From AP-15 sp963795485 (lineage in GTDB: Bacteria; Pseudomonadota; Alphaproteobacteria; ATCC43930; CGMCC-115725): a DNA stretch of 64,000 bases. Below, one piece after another: positions 26,732 to 38,271 of the stretch. The position numbers and the translations under genes are program-made. How positions within the stretch are numbered: the stretch's first letter is position 1; each line of letters begins with the position of its first letter. The notes below the pieces were generated by a model. It saw only the letters and a program-made list of their open reading frames with translations. It searched no databases and was not told where the DNA came from. The DNA lies in NCBI GenBank assembly GCA_963795485.1, contig CAWCIL010000007.1, forward strand, positions 186,001-250,000, written 5' to 3'.

Positions 26732-26810
26732 CGTCGTTCCCGCGAAAGCGGGAATCCCGGGATCGCAGCTTTCGCTGCTGGCTCTGAACCCCCGCTTTCG
26801 CGGGGGCGAC
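26732..26810. repeat. REP-like element with three tandem hairpins
   Basis: Three stem-loops in a row: TTCCCGC-GAAA-GCGGGAA (26737-26754), GCAGC-TTTC-GCTGC (26765-26778) and CCCCCGC-TTTC-GCGGGGG (26789-26806). Each has a GAAA or TTTC tetraloop. The outer two are the familiar dispersed intergenic palindromes of many proteobacteria that translate as SRESGNP/FRGND. A related copy in opposite orientation lies at 62626-62702. It fills most of the space between queG and queF. Confidence 0.8.
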
Positions 26811-26845
26811 AGCAGGATCAGACTGCGTTGTCACAGCGGATCCGT

Positions 26846-27304
26846 TCAGCCGCGGCCGCGATAGGGCATGACACCCTGATCGGGGAGCCACAACCCGGCG
26901 GGCGGCACGCCGGTCTGATAGAAGATATCAATCGGGATGCCGCCGCGCGGATACCAATAGCCGCCGATCCGCAACCAGTGCGGGGTCAACGTTCCGACCA
27001 GCCGGCGGGCGATGGCGAGCGTGCAATCCTCGTGGAAGGCAGCGTGATTGCGGAACGCGCCGAGATAGAGCTTCAGCGATTTGCTTTCGAGGATTGCCGC
27101 CTCGGGCACATAGTCGATGATGAAATGCGCAAAATCGGGCTGGCCCGTGACCGGGCAAAGCGAGGTGAACTCGGGGCAGGTGAAGCGTACCACATAGGCA
27201 AGGCCGGGATGCGGGTTCGGCACGGTTTCGAGCACCGCCGCCTCCGGCGATTCAGGCAGTCTCGTCGTCCGCCCGAGTTGGGTAAGGGCCGGCTTTCCGG
27301 TCAT
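26846..27304 (-). CDS. queF: preQ0 reductase (NADPH-dependent 7-cyano-7-deazaguanine reductase)
   Basis: Reduces the nitrile of preQ0 to the amine preQ1, the base inserted by Tgt. The 152-residue length identifies the short, unimodular QueF type. The nucleophilic Cys lies in TSLCPVTGQPDFA (about 50-62), the QueF motif ESKSLKLYLGAFR (about 75-87) binds NADPH, and HEDCTLA follows. ATG 27304 overlaps the tgt stop by four bases. An apparent longer frame reaching 28429 arises only because tgt is frameshifted. Confidence 0.95.
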   Translation of the reverse strand: MTGKPALTQLGRTTRLPESPEAAVLETVPNPHPGLAYVVRFTCPEFTSLCPVTGQPDFAHFIIDYVPEAAILESKSLKLYLGAFRNHAAFHEDCTLAIARRLVGTLTPHWLRIGGYWYPRGGIPIDIFYQTGVPPAGLWLPDQGVMPYRGRG

Positions 27305-28429
27305 TCGCCTCTCATCTGCTGCGGTGCTGTCTGCGCCTCGGCGAAGGCGGCGGCGAAATCCGCCAGCCCGCCCGTTTCGATCGCCGCCCGCATCTCGGCC
27401 ATCAGATCGGCATAATAGCGCAGATTGTGGGCGGTCAGCAGCATGGCGCCGAGGATCTCGCGGCTGCGGCACAGATGGTGCAGATAGGCGCGGCCATACC
27501 CGCGGCAAGCCGGGCAGGCACATTCGCGGTCGAGCGGGGCCGTGTCGTCGGCGTGGCGCGCATTGCGCAGGTTCAGCGCACCCCGTCGGGTAAAGGCCTG
27601 CGCGGTCCGTCCCGAGCGTGTCGGCAGCACGCAGTCGAACATGTCGATGCCTCGCATGACCGCGCCGACCAGGTCGGCGGGCTTGCCGACCCCCATCAGA
27701 TAGCGCGGGCGGTCCGCCGGCACGGCCGGCACGGTCGCGTCGAGGATCTCGAACATCATCGCCCGCCCCTCGCCGACCGCGAGACCGCCGATCGCGTAGC
27801 CGTCGAACCCGATCTCGACCAGTCGGGCCGCCGAGCGCCGCCGCAGATCGGCATGAACCCCGCCCTGCACGATGCCGAAGACGCCGTGGCCCGGCCGCTC
27901 GACAAAGGTGCTGCGCGAGCGTTCGGCCCAGCGCATCGACAATTCCATCGAGGCCGCGACAGTTTCGCGCGGTGCTGGGTAGGGGGTGCATTCGTCCAAC
28001 GCCATCGTCACATCGGCGCCGAGCAGGTGCTGGATCTCGACCGAGCGTTCCGGGGTCATGAGATGCCGGCTGCCATCGAGATGGGAGCGAAAGGCGACGC
28101 CGTCCTCGGCGATCTGGCGCAATTTGGCCAACGACATGACCTGGAACCCGCCCGAAATCGGTCAGGATCGCATAGGGCCAGTTCATCAACCGGTGCAGCC
28201 CGCCGAGAGCAGCGATGCGCTCGGCCCCCGGCCGCAGCATCAGATGATAGGTGTTGCCGAGAATGATCTGCGCCCCGGTGGCGGCCACCCCTTCCGGCGT
28301 CATCGCCTTGACCGTGGCGGCGGTGCCGACCGGCATGAACGCCGGCGTGTCGACGGCCCCATGCGCGGTCATGAGCCGCCCCCGCCGCGCGGCCCCGTCG
28401 CGCGCCATCACCTCGAAAGCGAGGGTCAC
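27301..28429 (-). CDS. tgt: tRNA-guanine transglycosylase (one frameshift near 28156)
   Basis: Exchanges guanine-34 for preQ1 in GUN-anticodon tRNAs. The N-terminal part has PAFMPVGTAATVKAMTPEGV and GNTYHLMLRPG. The catalytic SGGFQ loop is broken: one extra base in an AAA run (plus strand 28155-28157) turns TDSGGFQVMSLAK into a frameshifted peptide. The rest is complete: SHLDGSRHLMTPERSVEIQ, ALDECTPYP, the guanine-site GIVQGG and the zinc site CACPACRGYGRAYLHHL. Corrected length is 376 codons, normal for bacterial Tgt. GTG 28429 is the likely start. It heads a tgt-queF-queG queuosine set, 32 bases after the 93-aa unknown gene. Confidence 0.93.
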
Positions 28430-28461
28430 CGGGCGCGGTCCACGGCGCCCTTAGCAGGTGG

Positions 28462-28743
28462 TCAAAAGTTCGGCGAACGGTCGTTCGGCGGCGACGGGGC
28501 GGCGGTGTCGGCGGCCCCGGTTTTGAAGATTCCTTCGCGAACGAGACGGTCGCGCAGCGTTTCCAGGAGGCCGATCGTCTGAGCGAGGCCCTGGATCGGG
28601 ATCGCCACGGTGAATTCGGAAACGGCGCGGACCTCGCGGCTGCCGCCGGCGGCGGAGACGGCTTCGAGGCGCTGAAATTCCAACCGCGCCACGCCGTTGA
28701 GGATCGAAACGTCCTTGAGACTGTCGCAGAAATAGGTCGGCAT
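28462..28743 (-). CDS. 93-aa protein of unknown function in the type I secretion operon
   Basis: A short soluble protein starting MPTYFCDSLKDVSILNGVARLEFQRL, without signal peptide or membrane helix. The predicted beta-rich N-terminal half precedes an amphipathic helix (LAQTIGLLETLRDRLVREGIF) and a disordered Pro/Asp tail. I do not recognise a named family. It begins 18 bases after the HlyD-type gene and ends 32 bases before tgt on the same strand, so it is probably co-transcribed with the ABC/HlyD secretion pair and may assist it. The frame is intact and codon use looks like its neighbours. Confidence 0.65.
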   Translation of the reverse strand: MPTYFCDSLKDVSILNGVARLEFQRLEAVSAAGGSREVRAVSEFTVAIPIQGLAQTIGLLETLRDRLVREGIFKTGAADTAAPSPPNDRSPNF

Positions 28744-28760
28744 GAAGCTTCCCCGGTCCG

Positions 28761-30159
28761 TTACGGCTCATGGAGGCTGTCGCCGATGACTCGCGTCAAC
28801 GGGTTCAGCACATAGTGCAGGATCGAGCGGCGCCCGATCTTGATATCGGCAACGAGCCGCATCCCCGGGCGCAATTCGAAATCCGCCGGCAGGTTGCGGA
28901 ACTTCGTCCGGGTCAGTGCCACCCGCCCGCGGTAGTGGATCGGGCTCTGCCGGATCTGCGACTTCAACCCGGGCACGGTCATGTCCTCGGCGCTCTCGCG
29001 CGCGCTGTCGTCCTCGATCGTGTCCGGGGTCAAGGTCTTCAGCACGCCATGGGCGAGGCCGTATTGCTGCCAGGGCAACGCCTCGAACTTGACGGTCACC
29101 GGGTCGCCGACATGGATCCGCGCGACATCGCGGGTGTCGATCTCGATCTCGGCGACGAGCGGCACGTCGGCCGGCACCAGCCGCACCAGCGGTTCGGCCT
29201 CGCGCACCACCGCACCCTCGGGGCGCGAGGCGACCGCCAGCACGGTAGCGTCGCGCGGCGCCCGCAGCACCGCCAGCCGATGCCGCAGCCGCGCCTTCGA
29301 CAGCTGCGCCGCGGCCGCGTCGCGATCGCTGCGGGTCTGCGCCATCTCCTCGGCGAGCTTGCGCTTCCATTCGTCGACAAAGGCGTCGCGGTCGGCCTTC
29401 GCCCCGGCGATCTCGTCGAGCAATTTCTGCTGCTCGCCGAGATTGGTGTCGAGCCGCGACTGCGCCTCGACGCGGCGTTCGCTGGTCTCGATCAGCCGGA
29501 GCCGGGAGGCGAGGTCCTTGGCCACCAGGATCCGGTAAATGTCCTCGGCCTGGGCGGCAAGCTGGATCTGCTGCTGCAGACCCTCGGCCTCGGTCTTGTG
29601 TGCCGCGAGATCGGCCTCGTCCTCGGCGATCTTGCCTTCGGAGCCGGCGATGCGGGCCGCGTATTCTTCGCGCCGCTTGCCGGAAGATGTCGTTTTGCGT
29701 GCGCTCGTCGTCGTTGGCAGCGCGCGGAGCATAAACGGCTCCGGCGAGCTCGGCCGAGATCCGGTCGTAAGTTGCCTGGAGATGGCTGAGCTTGGCTTCG
29801 AGCTCGGCCTCGTCGGCGCCGCTGAAGGTCGGGTCGAGCATCGCCAGCACCTGGCCCGCCACGACCTTCTCTCCCATCCGGGCCGCGATCGAGCGGACGA
29901 TCGATGTTTCGAGCGGCTGGACCACGATTTCGCTGTCGCTGGTCACCAGCCGCCCGTTGGCGCTGACCACGATGTCGACCTTCGCCACTGCCAGCGCCGT
30001 GGTCGCCGCGGCGACCAGCCCGGCCATCAGCCACAGCACCAGCCGCCGCTTTGGCGGGGCGTCGAGAACGGTCTGGAAATCGTAGTCGATCAACGCCCGC
30101 GGCGCCGGCGCGACAGCGCTCGGACGCGGACGGGTCAGCGCGGTCCCGGTCATCGGCAT
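28761..30159 (-). CDS. HlyD-family type I secretion periplasmic adaptor (one frameshift near 29682)
   Basis: The membrane-fusion protein bridging the inner-membrane ABC exporter and an outer-membrane TolC-type channel. A short cytoplasmic N-terminus precedes one membrane helix (about residues 40-60). Then come the biotinyl-lipoyl halves (VVQPLETSIVRSIAARMGEKVVAGQVLAMLDPT and the matching RAPRDATVLAV), a long coiled coil between them (about 100-300), and the beta-barrel and membrane-proximal C-terminus (FELRPGMRLVADI). The frame changes in the coiled coil where an extra G at about 29680-29683 separates NDIFR from KRREEYAARI. Corrected length is about 465 codons. It follows the ABC gene by 19 bases; no outer-membrane factor is nearby. 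Confidence 0.88.
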
Positions 30160-30178
30160 AGGATTCGCGGTAGGGCGG

Positions 30179-32500
30179 TCATTGATAGACCTTGGCCTGC
30201 TGCGACCACAGCTGGTTGTACGGCAGACAGCTGCGTAAGAGGGCGTCGTGCGGGCCGGCCTGGACGATGCGGCCTTGGTCGACGACGATGATCTGATCGG
30301 CGCGGGCGACAAAGGACAGCCGGTGGGTGACGATGACGATGGTGCGGCCGCGGGCGATGCCGGCGAGGTGCTGCTGCACGATCGCCTCGCTTTCGGGGTC
30401 GAGCGAGCTCGTCGCTTCGTCGAACACCAAGACGGGCGGCGCGTGGATCAAGGCCCGGGCGATCGCCAGCCGCTGGCGCTGACCGCCGGACAGATTGGCG
30501 GCGCTCTCCTCCAGCATCGTCGAATAGCCGTGCGGCAGCCGTTGGATGAATTCATGCGCGCCGGCGAGCTGGGCGGCATGAACGACCTCGTCGAGCGAGG
30601 CGGCGGGCTTGGTCACCGCGATGTTGTCGCGCACAGTGCCGCGGAACAGGAAGTTTTCCTGGAGGACGACGCCGATCTGCGTGCGCATGTGGGCGAGGTC
30701 GAGCTCCTTCAGATCCTGCCCGTCGATTTTGACGAGCCCGGTCTGCGGCCGGTAGAGGCCCTGCAATAGCCGGGTGATCGTCGTCTTGCCGGAGCCGCTG
30801 CGGCCGACGATGCCGACGATCTGGCCGGGCTCGATCGCGAACGAGATGTCCTTGACCGCGGGTGCGGCCGAGCCCGGGTAATGAAAGGTCACGTCCTCGA
30901 ACTCGATGTGCCCCTCGACCCGCGGCGCCAGCTGCCCGCTCGCCGGCTCGGGCTTGGTTTGCATCAGCTGAGCCAGCAATTTCAAGGATAGCACCGCTTT
31001 CTGGTACTCCTGCATCAGGGTCGAAGCCTGGATCAGCGGCTGCGCCAATCGCAGCCCCAGCATGTTGAAGGCGATCAATGCGCCGACGGTCATCTGGTCG
31101 CTGAGCACGAAGAGCGCGCCGAGCGCGCCGATGCCGACGCTCATGCTGCGTTCGAGGCTCATCACGACGCTTCGGGCGCGGGCAGCGGTGTGGTCGAGCG
31201 CCAGCGTCTTGGTCGCCGCCTCGTCGGTAAAGCGGCGCCAGCGCAGCATCGAGCGCGGCTCGAGCGCCAGGGTCTTGATCGTGTCGATGCCGTTCAGGAT
31301 CTCGAACAGAAACGCCTTGCGCCGCCCCTCGATGTCGTTCACCTCGCGCAGCTTCAGGCGGAACTCGCGCGACATGACCGCCAAAGTCATAAAGGCGATC
31401 GCCGACACTGCGAGCACGATCAACGTCAATTTCCACGAATAGATCAGCAGCACCGGCAAATAGATGATCACCGCGAGAAAATCGAGAAAAGTGTTGAACA
31501 GCCGGCTCGCCAGAAAATCGCGGACGTTGTTCGCCTCTTGCAGTTTGTAGGCGGTGACCCCCGACGGGTTGGCGTGAAAATAGTCGATCGGCAGGGTCAG
31601 GAGATGGGAGATCGTGTCGGTGGCGATGACGTGGTCGAGCTTGCGGGTGACAAAGGCCAGGAGGTAATTGCGCATATAGTTGAAGCCGGCGTCGAACAGG
31701 ATCAGCACGCCGACCCCGGCGGTAATCGTGTAGAGCGTGGCGAAGGCCTGGTTGGGCACCACCTTGTCGACCAGGATCTGAAAAAAGATCGGCACCGACA
31801 GCGCGATCAGGTGCATCGCCAACGCCGCCACGACCACGTCGCGGATCAGGCTGCGCTCCGCGAAGAGCTTTTTGGTGAACCAGGAGAAGCCGAACTTGGC
31901 GTCGTCGCGGCCGGGCGGCAGCGGTGTGACGATCAGCGCCGTGCCGGTCCACGAGCGTTCGAGGTCGAGGCGCCCGAGAAAAAAGATTTCGCCGTCGCGG
32001 AACAGCGGGTCCGAGACCGCGACCTCCTCGCCGCCACGCCGCACCCCCATCAGGATGACGGCGTTGGCATTGGCCAGGATCAGCACCAAAGGGTGGGCGA
32101 AGGTGCCATGCTCCAGCGCGTCCCAGTCGAGCTTAGTGCGCTCGGCGGCGAGGCCGAATTCGGCGGCAAGGGCGGCCAGCCGAGACACCGGCAGGCTCGG
32201 CTCATCGACGGCGTTCCTACGGCGGACCGCGCCGATATCGGCGTAGACGCCGTTCTGGATGCCGAGCCGGAACAGGCAGGACAATCCTGTCTCGCACGAA
32301 ACAACATCGTCTTCGGCGGCGCCCGCCGGGTCTGCGGCAGGCGGGTCGGCGCTGTTCGGGCCTCGCTCGGGAGCATCCTCTCGCACGGCTGCACGCGCTG
32401 TCGCACGTATCTCCTCGCGGATCGCCGTCGGGGCCCGCAACGCAGCCCGGGCCGCCGGCGGCCGGCGCAGCGAGGCGACCAGCTTACCGGCTATCGGCAT
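30179..32500 (-). CDS. type I secretion ABC exporter with inactive C39-like domain
   Basis: A 773-residue HlyB-like exporter. After a poorly conserved, Ala/Arg-rich N-terminal 60 residues comes a C39 peptidase-like domain. The catalytic Cys position (ETGLSC) carries Thr, and the His position (NANAVILMG) carries Asn, so this is a non-cleaving CLD that binds substrates. Six membrane helices follow (about 210-490; GVTAYKLQEANNVRDF intracellular loop), then the nucleotide-binding domain with Walker A GRSGSGKTT, Q-loop VLQENFLF, signature LSGGQRQRLAIARA and Walker B VLVFDEATSSLD. Such exporters secrete RTX-type or large proteins with uncleaved C-terminal signals. No substrate gene is evident in the window. 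Confidence 0.92.
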   Translation of the reverse strand: MPIAGKLVASLRRPPAARAALRAPTAIREEIRATARAAVREDAPERGPNSADPPAADPAGAAEDDVVSCETGLSCLFRLGIQNGVYADIGAVRRRNAVDEPSLPVSRLAALAAEFGLAAERTKLDWDALEHGTFAHPLVLILANANAVILMGVRRGGEEVAVSDPLFRDGEIFFLGRLDLERSWTGTALIVTPLPPGRDDAKFGFSWFTKKLFAERSLIRDVVVAALAMHLIALSVPIFFQILVDKVVPNQAFATLYTITAGVGVLILFDAGFNYMRNYLLAFVTRKLDHVIATDTISHLLTLPIDYFHANPSGVTAYKLQEANNVRDFLASRLFNTFLDFLAVIIYLPVLLIYSWKLTLIVLAVSAIAFMTLAVMSREFRLKLREVNDIEGRRKAFLFEILNGIDTIKTLALEPRSMLRWRRFTDEAATKTLALDHTAARARSVVMSLERSMSVGIGALGALFVLSDQMTVGALIAFNMLGLRLAQPLIQASTLMQEYQKAVLSLKLLAQLMQTKPEPASGQLAPRVEGHIEFEDVTFHYPGSAAPAVKDISFAIEPGQIVGIVGRSGSGKTTITRLLQGLYRPQTGLVKIDGQDLKELDLAHMRTQIGVVLQENFLFRGTVRDNIAVTKPAASLDEVVHAAQLAGAHEFIQRLPHGYSTMLEESAANLSGGQRQRLAIARALIHAPPVLVFDEATSSLDPESEAIVQQHLAGIARGRTIVIVTHRLSFVARADQIIVVDQGRIVQAGPHDALLRSCLPYNQLWSQQAKVYQ

Positions 32501-32928
32501 CCGCCCTCCGCTCAGATGTGCAACCGGACCGGCAGCGGCCCGCTCTCGCGCCCTGCGCTGGTGGTGGCCAGCGCGACCCCCATGGCTGTGAGAAAATTAG
32601 ATCAATTGCTCGTAAAAATCAAGAAAGAACAGGGAAACCGAAAAGGGTCAGGGGAAAACCGTTAACGTTCGTTAATATAGATTGTCGGGTAATGGGATCT
32701 CGCGGCAGGCGCGCGCGCCCACCGTCATCGGGATCAGATCAGGCGGAGAGCTTCCCGCGCTCGCCGGCGGATTTGCCGACCCTCGGTTCGAGTTCCGCGC
32801 CGCGAGGGTAGCCTTCTGAATGACTGTCGCACGGAGTGGCGCCACGGTAATCTCGTTCGGCAACGAAACGGGGCGGCACGCATGAGGTTTCGATCGAGCG
32901 AGGCGTATCTCGCACCTGGATTGCGACA
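32501..32928. promoter_or_regulatory. 428-base divergent intergenic region with AT-rich core and 6-bp palindrome
   Basis: No coding sequence is supported here. The part from about 32590 to 32700 is markedly AT-rich for this genome and must include the promoter of the secretion operon. TTAACG-TT-CGTTAA at 32662-32675 is a perfect 6-bp inverted repeat with a 2-base spacer, followed by ATATAG, and resembles an operator overlapping a -10 region. The remaining stretch to 32928 is GC-rich and shows nothing recognisable. Confidence 0.45.
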
Positions 32929-33904
32929 ATGAAGGCGCTGTTTCTCGGCGCCTTCGCGGCCTCGCAGGCGGAGAGAATCGCGGGCTATGTCGAGACCGGG
33001 ATCGCTTGCGACATCCTTGCTGACGAAAGCGAGCCCGCTCGGCTCGCCGCGGCCCTCGCCGAAACCGAGATCGTGCTGACCGGGGCGTGGCGGACGGGGC
33101 TTCCGCCGGCGCCGCGCCTGCGGCTTCTGCAGGTGCCGCTCGCCGGGACCGATTCGATCGAGATCGCGGCGTTGCCCACGGGCGTCACGGTTTGCAACGC
33201 CTATGGCCACGAGCCGGCGCTCGGCGAATTCGCGATCCTGGCGATGCTGGCCTGGCGCCATCGCTTCCCCGAAATCGCGACCTCGTTCCGGGCCGGTTCG
33301 TGGCGGTGGAGCCCGCTCGCCGGCGGCCCATTGCGCGGCGAGATCGCCGGGCAGACGGTCGGCGTCGTCGGGCTCGGCCATATCGGGCGCGAAGTCGCCT
33401 GGCGCGCCGCGGCCCTCGGCTGCCGCGTGCTGGCCGCCAACCGCACCCAGCGTGAACCGCCCGCTTCGGTCGAACGGGTCTATCCGCTCTCCGATCTCGA
33501 CCGCATGCTCGGCCAGTGCGACGTCGTCGTGCTCAGCTGCGCGCTTGACGCCGCAGACCCGCGGGTTGATCGACGCCGGCCGGCTCGCGGCGATGCAGCC
33601 GCATGCCTTTCTGATCAATCTGGCGCGCGGCCCGGTCGCCGACGAGGACGCGCTCTATCGGGCGCTGCGCGAGGAGGAGATCGGCGGCGCCGCACTCGAC
33701 ACCTGGTGGCGCTACCCGAACGCCGACGAGCCCGAGCCGCGCCCGTCGCGCCATCCATTCCACGAGTTGCCGAATGTGGTGATGACGCCGCATTGCTCGC
33801 CCTGGACCGAGGGGACGGTCGAACGGCGCTCGCGCGACGTCGCCCGCAACCTCGACCGGTTCGCCCGCGGCGAGCCGCTGGAAAATGTCGTCGCCGTGAC
33901 GTGA
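32929..33904 (+). CDS. D-2-hydroxyacid dehydrogenase family protein (one frameshift near 33545)
   Basis: An NAD(P)-dependent 2-hydroxyacid/phosphoglycerate dehydrogenase-like enzyme of about 325 codons. The Rossmann motif is VGVVGLGHIGREVAW (about residues 140-154). The substrate-binding arginine is in LINLARGPVADEDAL, the acidic partner in AALDTWWRYP, and the catalytic His in TPHCSPWTEG. The frame changes at about 33543-33546: an extra T in CTTGACG turns the expected CALTPQTRGLIDAGRL into a frameshifted peptide. The amidase starts 12 bases downstream, so both may be in one operon acting on the same amide or hydroxyacid pathway. Exact substrate unknown. Confidence 0.83.
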
Positions 33905-33915
33905 GGGAAGCACCG

Positions 33916-35388
33916 ATGACCGACGAGATGGCCTTTCTGCCGGCGACGCGCCTCTTGGCGCTCTACCGCGAAAAAAAGCTGTCGCCGGTCGAGGCGCTGG
34001 CCGAAACCCTGCGCCGGCTCGAACGTTACGAGAGCGCGCTCAACGCCTTTGTGCTCTACGACCCGGAGGCGGCGATGGCGCAGGCCCGCGCCTCCGAGGC
34101 GCGCTGGCAGCAGGGCATGCCGCAGGGCCTGCTCGACGGCGTGCCGGTGGCGATCAAGGACACGGTCCTGACCCGCGGCTGGCCGCGCCTGGTCGGCTCG
34201 CGCACGATCGATCCGAACCAGGAGTGGAACGAGGATTCGCCAGTCACGACCAAGCTTCGTGCGCACGGCGCGGTCCTGTTCGGCAAGACCACGACCCCCG
34301 AATTCGGCTGGAAGCCCTTGACCGACTCGCCGTTGAGCGGCATCACCCGCAACCCGTGGGACCTCGAACGCACCCCGGGCGGCAGCAGCGGCGGCAGCGC
34401 CGCGGCGGTGCTGGCCGGCATCTGCCCGTTGGCGGTCGGCACCGATGCCGGCGGCTCGATCCGCATTCCGGCCGCGTTTTGCGGCATTTTCGGGCTGAAG
34501 CCGACCTTTGGCCGGGTCGCGGTCTACCCGCCCTCGGCCTTTGGCGATGTCGCCCATGTCGGGCCAATGGCGCGCCACGTCGAGGACGCCGCCCTGATGC
34601 TCGACGCGATCAAGGGTCCGGATTCGCGCGACTGGCACAGCCTGCCCGATGACCGGATCGATTACCGGCTGCGCGTGCACGAAAGGACGCTGAAAGGCAG
34701 GCGCATCGCGCTGTCGCCGACCTTGGGCCTGGCCGAGCCGGAGCCGCCGGTGCGCGCCGCGGTCGAGCATGCCGCCGAAGTTTTCCGCCGCCTCGGCGCG
34801 CAAGTCGAGCCCGCCGACCCGTTCCCGCAATCGCCGAGAGGGATCTTCGAGCCGCTGGCCCTGGCCGCGTTCTGGGCCTTGCTGCGCGCGCTACCGCCGG
34901 ACGCGGCGGCGGTGATGGACCCGGGTCTCGTCGCGCTGTGCCGCCGCGGCGAGAAGGTGACGCAGGAGGAGTATGTCGAGGCGATCGGCCGGCGCGCGGC
35001 GCTCGGCCAGGCGGTGCGGCTCTTTTTCGACCGCTACGATCTGCTGCTGTCGCCGACCATGCCGATCCCGGCGGCCTATGCCGAGCCGCGCCGCGACGAT
35101 CTGCCGAACCCGAACAATTTTCCGGAGTGGATGCCTTACACCGCGCCCTTCAACCTGACCAAGAACCCATCCGCGTCGATCCCGTGCGGGATGGCCGACG
35201 GCTTGCCGATCGGGTTGCAGGTGACCGGCCCGCTCTGGGGCGATCTCGCCGTGCTGCAGGCCTGCCGCGCCTACGAGCAAGCCGGCGGGCCGGTCTGGCC
35301 AAACGCTGAGCTCGATGCTTGCCTCGCAAAGATCGCGGCGCCGAGCGATGCCGCCGTCGCTGCCAAGAAGTGGACGAAGCCGCACTGA
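33916..35388 (+). CDS. amidase-signature family amidase
   Basis: A 490-residue amidase (Ser-cisSer-Lys hydrolase). The lysine is in GVPVAIKDTV (about 77), the glycine/serine signature in PGGSSGGSAAAV (about 154-165), followed by VGTDAGGSIRIPAAFCG with the nucleophilic Ser. The C-terminal MPYTAPFNLTKNPSASIPCGM and GLPIGLQVTGP are also diagnostic. Family members hydrolyse small amides, nitrile-derived amides or carbamates, or act as GatA; no gatB/gatC neighbours exist, so a catabolic amidase is likelier. Start ATG 33916; the reading frame is also open upstream only because the preceding gene is frameshifted. Confidence 0.9.
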   Translation: MTDEMAFLPATRLLALYREKKLSPVEALAETLRRLERYESALNAFVLYDPEAAMAQARASEARWQQGMPQGLLDGVPVAIKDTVLTRGWPRLVGSRTIDPNQEWNEDSPVTTKLRAHGAVLFGKTTTPEFGWKPLTDSPLSGITRNPWDLERTPGGSSGGSAAAVLAGICPLAVGTDAGGSIRIPAAFCGIFGLKPTFGRVAVYPPSAFGDVAHVGPMARHVEDAALMLDAIKGPDSRDWHSLPDDRIDYRLRVHERTLKGRRIALSPTLGLAEPEPPVRAAVEHAAEVFRRLGAQVEPADPFPQSPRGIFEPLALAAFWALLRALPPDAAAVMDPGLVALCRRGEKVTQEEYVEAIGRRAALGQAVRLFFDRYDLLLSPTMPIPAAYAEPRRDDLPNPNNFPEWMPYTAPFNLTKNPSASIPCGMADGLPIGLQVTGPLWGDLAVLQACRAYEQAGGPVWPNAELDACLAKIAAPSDAAVAAKKWTKPH

Positions 35389-35453
35389 TTCCCCATTGCA
35401 TCAGTGCTCAGCCTCAGCATATTCGCTTCGACCAACCGTGTCGGGAGGATGTC

Positions 35454-35561
35454 GTGGCGAACAAGGAGCAGAAGCGGACCAGCCGGGAAGCCAAGAAGCC
35501 CAAGCAGAAAAAGACCGCGGCCAAACCGGCGGCGGGCAAGCCGCAAGCCGTCAAGCCCTGA
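35454..35561 (+). CDS. 35-aa lysine/alanine-rich small protein
   Basis: A tiny frame with GTG start 35454 and a good GGGAGG site 6 bases upstream. The product begins MANKEQKRTSREAKKPKQKK and ends in an Ala/Pro/Lys-rich tail. Very basic, probably disordered, without hydrophobic segments. Short proteins of this MANKEQ...KKPK type are common in alphaproteobacteria and remain uncharacterised; the resemblance is from memory. It lies between the amidase and the convergent lon gene, and the hairpin at 35584-35615 follows its stop. Confidence 0.6.
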   Translation: MANKEQKRTSREAKKPKQKKTAAKPAAGKPQAVKP

Positions 35562-35583
35562 AGTCTCTGACGGGCCCCTCACC

Positions 35584-35615
35584 CTTCCCACTCCCCGCGA
35601 GCGGGGAGTGGGAAG
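35584..35615. terminator. 15-bp perfect hairpin downstream of the small basic gene
   Basis: CTTCCCACTCCCCGC and GCGGGGAGTGGGAAG pair perfectly over 15 bp around a GA (effectively GCGAGC) loop. It lies 22 bases after the small-gene stop in the convergent gap before the lon stop, so it may serve as a terminator. The sequence also resembles dispersed CCCTTCCC...GGGAAG intergenic palindromes seen in Rhizobiales-type genomes. No U-tract follows. Confidence 0.5.
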
Positions 35616-35789
35616 TACCCGGAGGTCCGCAATCGACGGAGCCGCGAGGCGGTGGACGAGATGTCAGATCTGCGGTCGAGCCGCCCCTTTGGGCGTTGCA
35701 GGCGGCGAGAAGTGATGACTTTTCGGGTGCCGATCCCCGCTGAGCGAGGGCCGTCCCGTCGAACGCAGGGGGCCCCAGTCCCATGGCGC

Positions 35790-38222
<2,433 letters not shown>

Positions 38223-38271
38223 ACGAAATATCCCTTGGCAAATAGGCTCGATAGCGGCGGCAAAGCGCCGA

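Noticed and set aside
26846..28429. Apparent Tgt-QueF fusion protein on the reverse strand
   Set aside because: The frame joins the start of tgt to queF only because one extra base shifts tgt; the remaining tgt sequence is present in the neighbouring frame.
32929..35388. Apparent fusion of hydroxyacid dehydrogenase and amidase
   Set aside because: After the +1 shift near 33545 the open frame carries nonsense peptide up to the real amidase ATG at 33916; the dehydrogenase C-terminus continues in the other frame to its own stop.
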